NCBI GenBank assembly: GCA_033002965.1
Contig: JAURVB010013156.1
Location: 1-64,000, forward strand
DNA: 64,000 nt
Direction of reading: 5' to 3'
DNA from: Piper betle
Taxonomy: Eukaryota > Streptophyta > Magnoliopsida > Piperales > Piperaceae
The notes under the pieces are model-generated. The model worked only from the letters and a program-made list of their open reading frames with translations, ran no database searches and had not been told where the DNA came from. A program made the position numbers and the translations under genes. Below are positions 37,600 to 50,199 of this stretch, in pieces (position 1 is the first letter of the stretch; every line of letters starts with the position of its first letter).

Positions 37600-39900
37600 T
37601 TCTGTCTATAGTTAATTGCAAAAATTTGATTTTCTCCACAACCGAAAATGAATTGTCGGAAATCGAGTTTCATTGTTCATAATCGGAATTATAATTGTAT
37701 GTGCCTCTATAGCATACATCATAACCCGTCTCACATCGCCGGGTACCAAACTTACTAAAGAGTAAAATATATCGCATGGTATTCGATTTTTATGACAAGG
37801 TTTCACTCGACATATCTTTTCGTCTTTTCATAGTCGCTGCCTTTGAATCTTAAGGATCAATCTTTATGCCAAGTGAACATCTTCTCATAATCCATCCTAC
37901 AATTTTCTTTGGAAAAAAGCTTAAATCATCGATAAAACATCATGAAATCCATCAATCTTGATTTTGTTGAGATCTCGTCATATTATTTCATGAAATTATT
38001 CAATCAATCACTAACATGATTGATCATAAAACATCTTTGACAATCGATAAATACAAATCATTGATTGTAAAACGTGAAAATATTTTTTACTAATCATAAA
38101 TATTTCAAAAGTCGTTCAACACATAATCATTAAATAGCACAACACATCCATATGACATGATGGTTCGTTCTTTTAATTAGTTCTTAGTTTTTACAAGTTA
38201 AATTTTAACGCAAGTGCACATGTCTAAATCAAGTAATAAAAATGATAAGAAAGTATCATCCCACGAAAAATTAGTAGTAGAAATTCATAATTACCAAATT
38301 TAATTTAATTAATTATAATTAAATGAAAGCAAATTCAAAGAGTGATTTAATTATGAATTAATATTAAATTAATCTAATATGCAATATTCAAATTAGATAT
38401 TAACTTCAAGACAACAAGCTTAAGATTTTCAATTTCACCTAGTGCTCTATATAAAGTTATAACTTCTACCCATGAATTATGTATTTAGATCATTAACCAC
38501 AATAATTAATTATTTATGATAATCTCTCGATTCATTATAAACTTATTACTCACACCCAACTTCTATATCTCTATGAAATTGTGTATGCAGTTATCCAAGA
38601 CATATGAGTATATCTCTATTTCATATGTGAATTACCCAAAATAGATGAATAAAAATTATTTTATTTAATGAGAAATTTAATCTTTCTATCTGTAGAGAAG
38701 ATCAAATCTCTATATATAACAATAGATGGTCATTCTAATGATAATATTAAGAACACAATAAAATAGATGACCCAATATCACAATTACATAGATAAAAATT
38801 AATAACTTTCGTTAATCCATGCACTAGGAGTCATTAAAAATCCTAAAAAGAATTTACTCTATAAAATATTTGATTAAACTTAAGAAATTAATATATGATA
38901 TAAAAGACATCACTTAATTACAAAGAAAACTAAATCAAAATAAGAAAAACTCTTTTAAGAAAACGTCTTCTTCTTCTAATCCAACTTCTTCGTCATTCCT
39001 TCTCATTTTTCGTGTTGTCGCTTAGCCGTCCAGAGTTGTTTTTTCTTCCTCCTCTTTAAAACCTTAATCAAGTTTATAAATGATCCACCTAATAATATAA
39101 GTGGGGCCCACCATAAAATCCTGAAATACTAAAAATTTATTTTTCCACTACCAACGCTCGAGCCCTCTGAATCCCAACACTCAAGCGCTGGGGTTTCGGT
39201 CAAAACACTAAAGTATGCTTTTTCGACCCTGAGTTCGTTCTAAAGTTGTTTTAGATCATCTTCTAATTCTTATACCCCGCCAAAATAATATTAATTAGCA
39301 CTTTTTACACAAAAATCACAATGATTTCTTGTGTTATTAATAATACCTAATAAACTCCTAAACTAATAAAATTAAAATAAAAATCACTCAAAATATGACA
39401 AAAACTTAATATAAAATGCAAAGAATAATAACTCTTTTACAGAGTTATCACACCTTTAAAGTTGAATATTTTCTAGTCCCGAACAAAACCTAAACTAGAC
39501 TTGACTTATTTCTCTAATCTACACAACTCATCCAATAAATCAATTTATAATTTCTCATTAGTGCATAAATATTATTTCTTGAAATCAAATAATAACATTC
39601 CAAAATTCACAAGATATCAAATTGCAAAATAAAGATGCAATCATAATTTTCAATACGAAAAGAAAATAAAACTCCCAAACTTATCTCTCAAATGAGTTTA
39701 GAATCAACTTATACCATCATCCAATACAATTAAATCAAATTCTCCATAAGTTTAACTATCAAATTTCTCTCCACTAATATAAATACCATGTCAATCAATA
39801 TTAATAGGACTTTATAGAGTGTAATGGGGCTAGGCTAAAGGCTAAAAATTGATAGCAAGATAAAAAACAATAAATCATAGCTCAAGCCACTTTCTAAGCT
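37600..39900. repeat. AT-rich retrotransposon-derived sequence
   Basis: Non-coding and AT-rich. A segment near 38200 (AACGCAAGTGCACATG, AAGTAATAAAAATGATAAG) and short CTCAAGCGCTGGG / CGCTCGAGC motifs near 39160-39190 recur in related form near 44390 and 47341 in the Athila-like element, suggesting common origin. No LTR pair was established. Confidence 0.4.
38950..39113 (-). repeat. Left arm of a 160-bp inverted repeat
   Basis: The reverse complement of this segment matches 40361-40520: both contain GTGGATC..TTTATAAACTTGATTA-like sequence, AACTCTGGACGGCTAAG and GAAGAAGTT in the same order. Identity is clearly well above background but imperfect. The two arms are about 1.25 kb apart. Confidence 0.6.
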
Positions 39901-40360
39901 TGAAACAAATTAATTTAAATCCTTGTCAACAGCAATGTCATCCAATCATTCACATTTTGCTTCGAAAAATATACATAATTGATAGAATAACCATGAGACA
40001 CCATTTTTTTACCACTCTTTCATTTTTTTTATTAACTCTACAATTTCAACACTTCATAATTTTTTCTTTTGTCCTTTTCTTTTCATCCAAATAAACTTTA
40101 TACCCAAAAATATCATTCTCATTTAGTAACCAAATCATTCCAACCTTGGAAAAAGTCAATCACTAAAGTTTTAGGTTATGACAATTAACAAACAAGGACA
40201 AATAAAATAAAGGCTAAGTCTGTTATTATCATAGAACAACAAGTAGACTAGGTTAACTTTACGGCTCAAAATTGGCTAAAACAAAGATAAATAATGGGTA
40301 GCTTGAAAGGACCTGGTTAACAAACTCACCTACATCACTTCTATAACCTATAAATAAAGG

Positions 40361-40520
40361 GCCCCACATATACTATTGGGTGGATCCTTTTTAAACTTGA
40401 TTAGGGTTTTCAAAAGTGGAAGAAAAAAATAACTCTGGACGGCTAAGAGATGGCACGAAAGACAAGAAGGAACGATGAAGAAGTTAGAACACAAGAAGAA
40501 GAAACTTTCTCAAAAAAAAA
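40361..40520 (+). repeat. Right arm of the 160-bp inverted repeat
   Basis: Partner of 38950-39113 (shared AACTCTGGACGGCTAAG core). It sits just outside the minus-strand gag-like remnant, which suggests that an internal part of the Athila-like element has been inverted or duplicated. Confidence 0.6.
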
Positions 40521-40757
40521 TTAAACATTCACAACTCAACTCACAATATAGGCACCCATAGAATCTTTTTATATTATATTGTCGAACAAAGAAAAATAAT
40601 GAACACTTCTATCATCAAACAAATTAATAAGTTGGATGAGTCATATGAAATAAAGAAGAGCACTAATGAAAGAAACCTAAAAAAAAATGCTACTAACAAC
40701 TGCTAATTTATTTTAACAAGTAAACCCCCCAAACTTAAACAATGCATTGTCCCAATA

Positions 40758-41703
40758 TTAAAAAAATAGACTCAAAATGACAAAGCAAAAGGATTTCCTC
40801 ATTAAAACCAAATAATTGGAGGGGATAATACAAAGCTTAATGAGGCGACTGGGGCCATGTCCCCCACTTACATGACGAGCTTGTAGAAGAAGGCATAACA
40901 AAACGATCAGGAGCGTCGTCGAAAGTAGACGAAGAAGTACCAATGCCTGTCCCAAACTGCGCTTGCACATGCGGCAACCATCCACCAGGAAGACCACCCT
41001 CCATTTCTTCCTCGTCCATAGGAATAGGGTGGACCTAGATAGGTGAAGCAAGAATCTGAAGGAAATCTAAACGAAGTTTCGGATAAACTAGGATCTCTTT
41101 CTATGGAATACCCTGATGTAATGAAAGCCAGGTTATTTGAAACTGCATTTGAAGTTGTCATTCATATTGATAGCACATAAACTAGGCCTGATGCTCCTGC
41201 TCTCTCTGAATGGCATCCAATCGGTCCTCTATAGTGATATAAGCACTTCGATGAGTTGGGTATGAGTGAATGGGCCAGGCAACACCAAGGGTTCCATGAG
41301 GTGCTGAAGGTTGTTGAAAAATTCACTCCATTTGTTGCACACATTGAGAATTCTGGGGATAAGAATAGCGGGTCTCACTCACCCTCTCGATCGGTAACAA
41401 AGGCCGCATATGATATTCTTCTGAGTCAATTGCTACGCCCGCTTGACGACATAATGCGGTAATCAAAGAGGGGAGCCACATACCGGTAGCAGTAGATGTT
41501 TTCACAATCTTAGCCCAAATGAGGCGGCTGATATCAATGCTCATACCAGTCACAATAGCATATACCAACTTGGCCCACTCCAAAATAACATGACTAGTGC
41601 GTTTCCTAGGGTCCAATCTGGTAACCACTATGCTATACCAAGCTTTAGCTTCAATAGTGAGACAACTAACTTTGAATTGCTTATAATTATCGGTCTGTGT
41701 CAT
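40758..41703 (-). pseudogene. Athila-type upstream ORF remnant (putative plant transposon protein domain)
   Basis: The minus-strand frame 41703-41323 carries LTIEAKAWYSIVVTRLDPRK, ILEWAKLVYAIVTGMSIDIS and PSLITALCRQAGV. These match the plant 'putative plant transposon protein' domain found in Athila/Tat-group Ty3/Gypsy elements. The following frames (to 40758) are degraded. It is on the opposite strand from the adjoining pol remnant, so the element is not collinear. Known: this ORF normally lies on the same strand as pol. Inferred: local inversion or a second nested copy. Confidence 0.6.
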
Positions 41704-41719
41704 CTCCTATGGAACATCA

Positions 41720-44204
41720 CCATGACATATTTTGCTTGTCAACTCATCCACATCTATGTCATCTTTATTATAGTAGGGTATCCATTGATTATTGAGAATG
41801 TTGGGACTATCATAATAAGCATTAATGGACTTAGCATCAAAAGGCACCATCTGACCCCGCACAAAATGTTGGATAGGCTAGCAGGAAAACAGTTTTACTG
41901 TTTCCTTGATGGATATTCAAGATACAATCAAATTGCGATCCTCCCGGAAGATCAAGAGAAAACAACCTTCACATGTCTGTATTGTATATTTGCATTTCGC
42001 GGGATGCCATTTGTCCTTTGCAATACTCCAACCACTTTTCACCAATGCATGATGGCGATTTTTTTAGACATGGTAAAATTTGGAATGGAGGTATTTATGG
42101 ATGATTTCTTAGTTTTTGGTGATACTTACGATAATTGTTTGTAGGTTCTTGATCGAGTTCTCCACCAATGTGAAGACACCAATTTGGTTCTCAATTGGGA
42201 GAAGTGTCACTTCATGGTATGAGAGGGAATTGTTTTGGGTGGGTCACATAGTATCCAATAAGGGCTTAGAAGTGGATAAAGTGAAGATTGAAACAATTGA
42301 AAAACTGCACATCCCAACTTCAATTAAAGGAGTTACAAGTTTTCTCGGGCATGAAGGTTTTTATCGCCGTTTTATTAAAAAATTTTCTAAAATTGCTAAG
42401 CTTCTCTCTAATTTTTTAGAAAAAGATGTTGCTTTTGAAATAAATGCTGAGTGTTTAGAATGTTTTGAAAACTTAAAAGCCCGATTAATTTCTTCTCCAA
42501 TACTTGCTTGCCCTGATTGGAATTTACCATTCGAGCTAATGTGTGATGGTAGTGATTATGCAATTGGTGCTATTTTGGGCAACGAAAAGATGAACTTTTT
42601 CGCACAATTTATTATGCAAGCAAGACACTCAACGAAGCTCAATTAAATTACAATACCACTGAAAAAAAATTCTTAACTATTGTGTACGCCTTTGAGAAAT
42701 TTCAGTCTTATCTCATTTGTATTAATGTAATTGTTTATACAGATCATGCAACTCTTAAATATCTATTTGAGAAAAAAGATGCTAAACCAAGGTTAATTCA
42801 ATGGATACTCCTACTACATGAGTTGGATTTAGTAATCAAAGACCGAAAAGGGTCCAAAAATAAAGTAGCAGATCATCTTTCTCGACTTGAGAAAGGAAGT
42901 TTAGACGACCCTTCATTATGGATTAATGATTATTTTCTGGATGAACAACTTTTAAAGGTATCACATTCTCTCATTCCCTGGTTTGTTAATTACGTAAATT
43001 TTCTTACTTGTCAGGTACTTCCTCCTGAATTGACATCTCACCAAAAGAAGCGGTTCCTCCATGATGTACGTGCTTATTTATGGGATGAACAAGTTATTCG
43101 AAGGTGAGTGCCAGAGGAAGAGATAGATAGCATTCTCCATCATTGTCACTCCTCTGATTATGGTTGTCATTTTGGTGGAGCGCGGACTATGATGAAAATT
43201 CTTCACTTTGGATTTTATTGGCCTACTTTATTTAAAGACTCATATTTTTTGACGCCTAGGGAATTAATTTTATGGGACAGTTCATAATATCTCAACAGAA
43301 TATGTATATCTTGGTAGCAGTCAATTATATACCAAAATGGGTGGAAGCAACTACTTTCCCAACTAATAAAGCCAATGTGGTGTTGAAATTTTAGAAAAAA
43401 ATATATTTCTACTCGTTTTGGCACTCCTAAAATTATTATTGGTGATGAGGGTACACATTTTGTAACTGTCAATTTGATATTTTGTTGCAGAATTATAGGA
43501 TCAAGCATAAAGTAGCCACAACTTATCACCCCCAGACAAGTGGATAAATTGAAATTTCTAATCGGGAAATTAAAAGAATTTCAGAAAAGACTGTTTACCC
43601 TTCCCAGAAAGATTGGTCTATGTGTTTGGATGATGTTTTATGGGCACATAGGACGGCTTATAAAACACCTCATGGAATATCTCCGTAACGGTTAATTTTT
43701 GCAAAACCTTGTCATCTTCTAGTGAGGCTCGAACACAATGCATACTAGGCTATTAATAAGTTAAATTTTGATATGAAGGCTTGTGAAGAAAAAAACTTCT
43801 TCACTTAAATGAGCTTAATGAGTTCCAAATGAAGGCATATGAAAGTGCAAAACTGTATAAGGAAAAGAATAAGAAGTGGCATGATCTATATATTTCCCAT
43901 CGTACTTTTCAACCCGGACATCAGGTATAATCATTTAACTCAAGGTTGGAATTGTTTCCACGAAAATTAAAATCACGATGGTCCTGCCCTTTCATCGTCT
44001 GATAAGTATTTTCCCATAGAGCTGTAGAATTTATAAAGAAGGTTCCGGTACAAGTTTTAAAATTAATGGGCAGAGACTTAAGCCTTATCTTGGAGGTAAT
44101 GTTCTCGTACACCAAACCTCCATTACTTTCTCCCCACATTAGGTAATTAGAATCGTCGGGCTGACGATTATAAATTTAGCACTTCATGGGAGGCAACCCA
44201 TGCT
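41720..44204 (+). mobile_element. Ty3/Gypsy (Athila-like) pol remnant
   Basis: Ordered, broken pol domains. Reverse transcriptase: LDGYSRYNQIAI, FAFRGMPFVLCN, EVFMDDFLVF with the catalytic DD. Thumb and connection: GHIVSNKGLEVD, FYRRFIKKFSKIAK. RNase [45 protein letters not shown]. Integrase zinc finger: HHCHSSDYGCHFGGA. Integrase core with stops: [32 protein letters not shown]. At least one stop (42142) and several frame changes break it. The end carries TGGGAGGCAACCCATGC at 44187-44203, a motif seen downstream of pol in Athila-type elements. It is non-functional. Confidence 0.85.
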
Positions 44205-44454
44205 TTTTAGTTAATTTTTTTAAGATAGGTTGTTTAGTTTTTATTTTAGAAGTTTCTTTTAGCTTTGATTTTTTTTGTTTATTTAATTTTAATTTTGTTA
44301 GAGATTTTTGAATTGTTTATCATTAATTTTCATCTAAACAAAAAAGAAAAAAATTAAAAAATTACAGGCTTAAATGGGAGGGCAACGCTCCAGCTCTTAG
44401 AAACAGAATGCTCGAGCGCTTGTCTAATTTAGTATAACGTGTTTAACTGGAGGG
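44205..44454 (+). mobile_element. Athila-like 3' non-coding region, left part
   Basis: T-rich stretch after pol, then a motif with AACGCTCCAGC and GCTCGAGCGC, interrupted at 44460 by a 2.9 kb insertion. It resumes at 47342 with CACTCGAGCGC. Confidence 0.5.
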
Positions 44455-44459
44455 ACAAC

Positions 44460-47336
44460 GGTAACACCCCAAATCCGGTTCACGCTCGTGAACCGAACCG
44501 GCATGTTACAGGCCCCGGTTAGGTCAGCTAACCTGAACTTAACTCATGCAGATCCATTCTCAGTTTCTTAAGATGAAGATATAACTCTCAATGCATGGAT
44601 GAATGCATAACTCCTAACATGGTACTACATGAATGACATGCAAATCAAAGTACACACCAAACAATTACGATCAAAATCGATGAAAATTCTGAAATAAAAC
44701 TGACAGAATTTCCCCTAAAAGTGCAATTAGGGTCACCCTGTCAAAATACTATATATATATATATAAACATGTATCTATATATCACACAACTTCATTCACA
44801 CAATCTAATATACTGTTTACTTACTCTAAAGCTTGGGTCTCAACCCATCACGCTCCTAGTACGCAATTTATTCATGTTTCACATTCTGTCCTCGTGTCTT
44901 AACAATTAATCACGTCACATTATCATGTCTCAAACATTTAATCACACTATATGATAATATTATAAACACAATATAAACACTCAATTGACTGACATGTGTG
45001 CAAGCGACAACAATGCTCCTCAGTCCAAACTGGCTCCTCCAACTCGTAATTGTTACGTACATATAGTATAAAAACATGTCAGTAACAAGTGTTACTGGTT
45101 CGAAAAATAAAATAACTATAGCAAACTGGCTATGAGAGCAAACCCTCGTATGAAAGAAAATATTATATACTCCACGTGAACACTCTGAAGGGCACTACTG
45201 AGGAGCCACTGGGCTGCAGACCCGATAGCATCCTGATCTATCTGGTACTGTGCCACTCACGACACTTCTTTTTCAGTCTTCACATAAAACTTTATCCTAA
45301 GCCCTCTCCTTACCTCCATATTTCTCCTAGCCTTGATCACAAAGGTTGAGTACTCTCCGATAGTCGCCTTTAGTACCCTTTGAACCACAAGTCCAGACAT
45401 GCGCTGTAATAAACAGTACCCATAAACCTCCATGTTCTCTGGGTGTGAGCCCGCTTTGACTGTCACGGCATCCGCTCATGGTACGTGCAGTCGGTTTCTC
45501 CATCTCTCGTCTCACTGAAAACACAAAAACTACAAATATATAGGGCAGGGTAGGGATTTATATAATAGGCCCGAAGGCAACTTGTGGTGGATCTTGTTTT
45601 TGAAATCATCCTCGAGGGGTTATTAATCCGAAAAACTGTTCAGTTAAATGGCCCAAGCTAAGTGGGATCCGATAAAGTGCCACTTAACCCGTCCTGTAGA
45701 TAATAAAATAAACATACAATAGAAGAGCGTAAAACAGAGGCGAGTCCTAAACGGACCCGGTAGAAGCTCCAAGCGTGCCATTGTGCCTAGGCGGCGAGCT
45801 CCTACTCTGTACCTACACATCAAAACTAAATACTAACGCCCGCTAACTAAATGATGCATCAAACGGAATGAACATCACACACAATTCAATCATCAACATC
45901 CAACAACAGTTAAATAATCATAAATGATAATAATTTTAACTCATCCTACTCATACCAATTTTATTATGTTTTTCTAACTTATATCGTGATCCATTATCAT
46001 GCTCTAACTCGATCTACCTCATTAGATCACTTAACATTTACCTATTACCAATCATATCATACATATCATTATTTCTTTCATGCTCAGACTTTTATCATGG
46101 GAATCAATCAATCCTATCATGTTGTGCTAACAATCATTGATTTCAATCCTTTCATGTTATGCTAACAATCATCAATTTTAAATAACTAACTCAGAGGTAA
46201 TTATACCTCACGTCATCGGCAATCGACGATGACTAGGGTTTCTGTCGAGCGTCTCGGAGTTCGAATTCAGCGCTCGTCGGTGTCCGAAGTAGATCAGGTT
46301 CGATTGGATAAACTCCATGGAAGATCTACCAAATTCCTGCAAATCTGGTTTTCTGGCGAGTTTCGATGGTTTTTCGGCAAGTTCCGGCGGTTTTCCGGCG
46401 GCTTTCCGGTGGCATCTACTGGCCGAAAAGTGGTCATATTGGGTACCATTGGAACCGGCTCGGCGAGCCCAACACATCCACGACGTCGATGTGGTCGGAC
46501 GAGGCGGTGGCTCTCCGAAAATGGCTAAAATAGAAGCTGGCCGTGATGGTATGGAGATCCGGCCAGGATGGGCGGCGCTGGCCTCCGTTCCGGTCGGGGA
46601 AGGTTGCTAGGGGGTTGAGGGTGTCGAGGCGGCCACCTGATCGTGACCGCTAGCGGCAGAATCGGTGACATGACCGAAACGTAGCCGCAACATTTCCAGT
46701 GTCTTGGTGACCTGGGAGTGGTCGGGGTTGGTAGGGGCGGCGTGGCGACGCCATGGCTGGGCTAGGCGGCGACGCTCGGTGGCAAGGCGACGACAATGTC
46801 GGCGGTGGCAGCACCAATAGTGGGGGCGGCTAGGGTTTGGAAAGGGAAAGTGTCGGGGGTGGTGAAGAAATGGTTGGGTGGCAAACTTGTAAATAAGACT
46901 TGACTCGTCTTCGGCTCGAGTCAAGTATAATAGCTAAGTCATATTAAATTCTAAAAAAATTCATAAAAATTGGAAAAAATCCCGTAAAATCAAACAAACA
47001 CCAAAACATTATAATGATATGCTCTATGACTAACAACCCACCCAAACTGCCCGTAACGCATCCTAACGTGGTAAACGACCTAAAACTAATTCTATGATCC
47101 ACTATATATAAAAATAAAAAAATAACCAGCATACTCACATATATCTGATAACTCATTATGTTCTACTGTGTTCATGACATTATCATTATATACTTGGGTA
47201 CGCATGACCCTCATAGTTCATACACGCGATTAGCGTTGGCTCCGTACACGTGTTCTGAAACTGACTCGACTCGAAAATAACGGTCGAACCGACCGGTTCT
47301 GAATATAAAACCTTGACTTAAATCGTAGGTTTTACA
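44460..47336 (-). mobile_element. 2.88-kb solo-LTR-like element, copy A
   Basis: The ends are GGTAACACCCC...GGTTTTACA, flanked by the 5-bp duplication ACAAC at 44455-44459 and 47337-47341. Typical plant LTRs begin TGTAACACC, so the first base is unusual. It has no gag-pol, no primer-binding site and no internal terminal repeats, which suggests a solo LTR of a long-LTR Ty3/Gypsy family (Tekay/Del-like in style; inference). The 46200-46930 part is GC-rich with many CCGGCGG motifs, giving chance frames. Copy B at 50200-53108 is the same sequence in the opposite orientation. By strand of the ends it reads TG-to-CA on plus; minus here marks orientation opposite to copy B. Confidence 0.75.
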
Positions 47337-49713
47337 ACAACACTCGAGCGCTCACCTGACGAGTTTTTAAAAAAAGGGTTTTGGGGGGGGGGGAGTGCTG
47401 TCGATCCATCTTCCCATCTATTCCCCTCTAAGGCGGTGACAACGAATGCGGCATCTCTGACAACCATCCGACCACTACTCTGGCAACTCATTTCCTATCT
47501 CTTCTTTCTTCTTTTTCTTTCCCTTTCACCCTAAAGGCTTGATTTGTTTTTCTTTAATCTTCCCCTCTTATTTACATGTTAATTCGTTAGGGGTTTAATT
47601 TAAATTGTGATTGTGATAAGATTTATCCTTTGCACACCTTTAATTTTGATTTTTATTGAATTTGGGAATTAGGATTTGCATTGGTTTGATTAACCACATG
47701 TTCCACTTTCCTAATTTACATTCAACCATGTTCCACTTTCCTAATTTACAAGTCCATCAAACCTTCCTTGAGCCCGTTTATATTCATATCATCACCCTAA
47801 TCTTTCTTACATCTTCTTTACTTTTCTAAATGGTCAAAAAATTATTGTCTTATTTACTTCTTATTCTTAGTCCTAAGGTAAAGTTAGTGTTTTACTCCCA
47901 AAAGACTTACTATAGATTCATTTATTACTCATGATTTATTTTGTTGAGGGTTCACCAACATTGTGTACGTTCTGATATCTTCTATTTTTTTTCTTTAACT
48001 ACACCCATCAAGACGAATTAGCATGTTCTCCATGTCTAATTAACCCATTATAGATCATTGAATAGATCCATAGACCATTTATAGATGCGTACAAACCATT
48101 AGACATAGTTCTTCCATGTTTTGGTTATCATTTCCTAACCCATCCATTCAGGTATTTTGTGTAAGTCTCATTTTGGTATTTAAAATTTGGTTTATCCAAT
48201 CACTTCATTGGCTAAGTTCCTCTTAACCCTGCAAGTTTGTTTATCATTATTTTAGATGAAGGCTTGGTCGATCAAATGTTGCTAAAGTTAGTCTTATCAC
48301 TTTATTCTTTAATATGTTTGTATTGATTTTTAAGTGGATGTACCACTCATTTACCTTCACTTTCTTTATTCAAGTGTTGTGTTCCTTAACATTTTATAAA
48401 GATATCCTACTTAGCATTCTATATAGATATTCACATATTACTTGTGTGATTTACTATTTTCCAACATATTACTTGTGTAATTTATCTTCCCTTGCCCGTG
48501 CTAAAAACTTACATGTAACTTTTATGAACTAACCATGTAGGCTTATGAGATAAAACTAACAAAAGAAATCATCATATTGGAAGAGAAATGATCAATAAAC
48601 CACAAACGTTGAAAACTTTTACGAAAAATCTCTTTTACACCAAAACACCTTGTAAAACTAGTTACAAACTCATTTTGGATGTAAGATCATTGAATAAATA
48701 TCGAAAAACTTGAAAAAAATACATTCACATCATGTAAATATCTAAACATAGTTAAAGACGAAGGTTCTTATATTTTATCCTTGTATCCTATAACTCCCAT
48801 TCCTAGTAGTCTCTTATCCTCCCCCTTGCCTATTACTTGGACTTCCTCCTCCCCTACATTGCTCTTTTCTTCCATCCCTATCCACAATCATGTACTTACT
48901 TCATCCTTAAATTATTCAAATTTTTCGAAAGGCCAATTTGATAATTTCATATTTTGTACATGCAAATAAGAATTCGAGACCCTTATTAACCCGCAAGAAT
49001 TTGTCTCCCTCACAAGCCAATAAGAATTCACCTCCCTTATTAAGGAATAGGATTCCACCTCCATCTTGGCCAATAGAATTAATCCAACTTAATTTATTCA
49101 CCTATATGTCTTCTAGAATCTTCTCATTGTTTATTTGCCTTTAACTATTCTAGGGGCTTCCACTAGGTTCTTCTAGAATATTCCATCATTAAATTAATCT
49201 TCAATTATTTATACTATAATTATACCTTAATCAAATCCATATATTTCATAAAACACCATGACTAATTTCCAGTTATCCTTGCTTCATTCCACTTGAAGCA
49301 TTCCACGTGGCAACTTATTAATGGTTTTCTTACTATCCTTAACATTCTAATAACAAAATATTAATTAGGTTAGACCTAAATCACAAGAAAAAGCTAATTC
49401 AACTCTAAAATTAATCGATAGAAATTAGTGATATTACACAAATGGAGCCAGATTCTACCAAGTACCAATGACAAAAGTACTGGTTCGTTTGAGTGCAAGA
49501 CAATGACTGCAAATACCAGGTGTTTGCTTGGTATAATACTGGATTAGTTCAACTGGACTGAACTATATATAACTATTCTTAATTTTGCCCTATTCCTGGC
49601 AACATAAATCTGACAACCAATACTTGAAAATTCCATTCTAAGAAAGAAACATTTTTTGCAATCGCCTAATAAAAGTAATTGCTGCATACGCAATTTCATA
49701 TTTAATTGTAATG
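47337..49713 (+). mobile_element. Athila-like 3' region, right part, and flank
   Basis: Continues the interrupted element (CACTCGAGCGCTCACC) with a ten-base G run near 47384, then pyrimidine-rich and AT-rich non-coding DNA. A tandem repeat of about 27 bp (CATGTTCCACTTTCCTAAT) occurs at about 47697-47755. No coding domain was found and no 3' LTR end could be fixed. From about 49440 the sequence is the unrelated host into which the Copia element inserted. Confidence 0.4.
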
Positions 49714-49718
49714 GAACC

Positions 49719-50006
49719 TGGAGAGAGTCATTGTGAATATTAGCCGTGTTGTTACTTTTCTATGTTTAGTTGTCTGCCGTGGATTGGTATTAGTTGTTAG
49801 AATAATATGTTAGTAGTTGAGTATCCTCTGGAGTTGTAACTGTTTAAGTTGTTAGGGGTCGGTTCAAAATCTTGGATATCATGTGATTTTGTTAACCACC
49901 GTATGCTTGTAAGTATTATAAATATATCAAGTGGTAATGTAGTATTGAGGGTGGATGTTAGATTAAGAACACCGTAACTATGCTCTTATACCTATCAATT
50001 TCCACA
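49719..50006 (+). repeat. 5' LTR of Ty1/Copia element
   Basis: 288 bp, TGGAGAGAGTCATTGTG... to ...CAATTTCCACA. Flanked on the left by GAACC (49714-49718). Directly followed by TGGTATCAGTCGGG, a primer-binding site matching the 3' end of initiator tRNA-Met as in many Copia elements. About nine-tenths identical to the 3' LTR by eye. Confidence 0.9.
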
Positions 50007-50082
50007 TGGTATCAGTCGGGTCGTTCTTTGGGGCCCCTTCTCTTTCTGTCGCCTTTCTTCCTTTTCTCTTCCTCTGTTTATT

Positions 50083-50199
50083 ATGGACAATAGAAAGACT
50101 CCTGTTAATGATGCATCTCTTGTTACTGATGTGCATCCGACCATAGCTGATCTCCTTGGTGAATCATCCATCACCTCTACCAAGTTGAATAGCAGTTCT
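50083..50199 (+). pseudogene. Copia gag, 5' piece
   Basis: An ATG 76 bases past the LTR opens MDNRKTPVNDASLVTDVH and continues to TKLNSSS, where copy B is inserted. The rest of gag resumes after 53108. Confidence 0.7.

Noticed and set aside
46208..46924. Frames in the GC-rich patch of copy A (and 50592-51074 in copy B)
   Set aside because: The two copies do not preserve the same protein, and the region is repetitive CCGGCGG-type sequence; treated as non-coding LTR.
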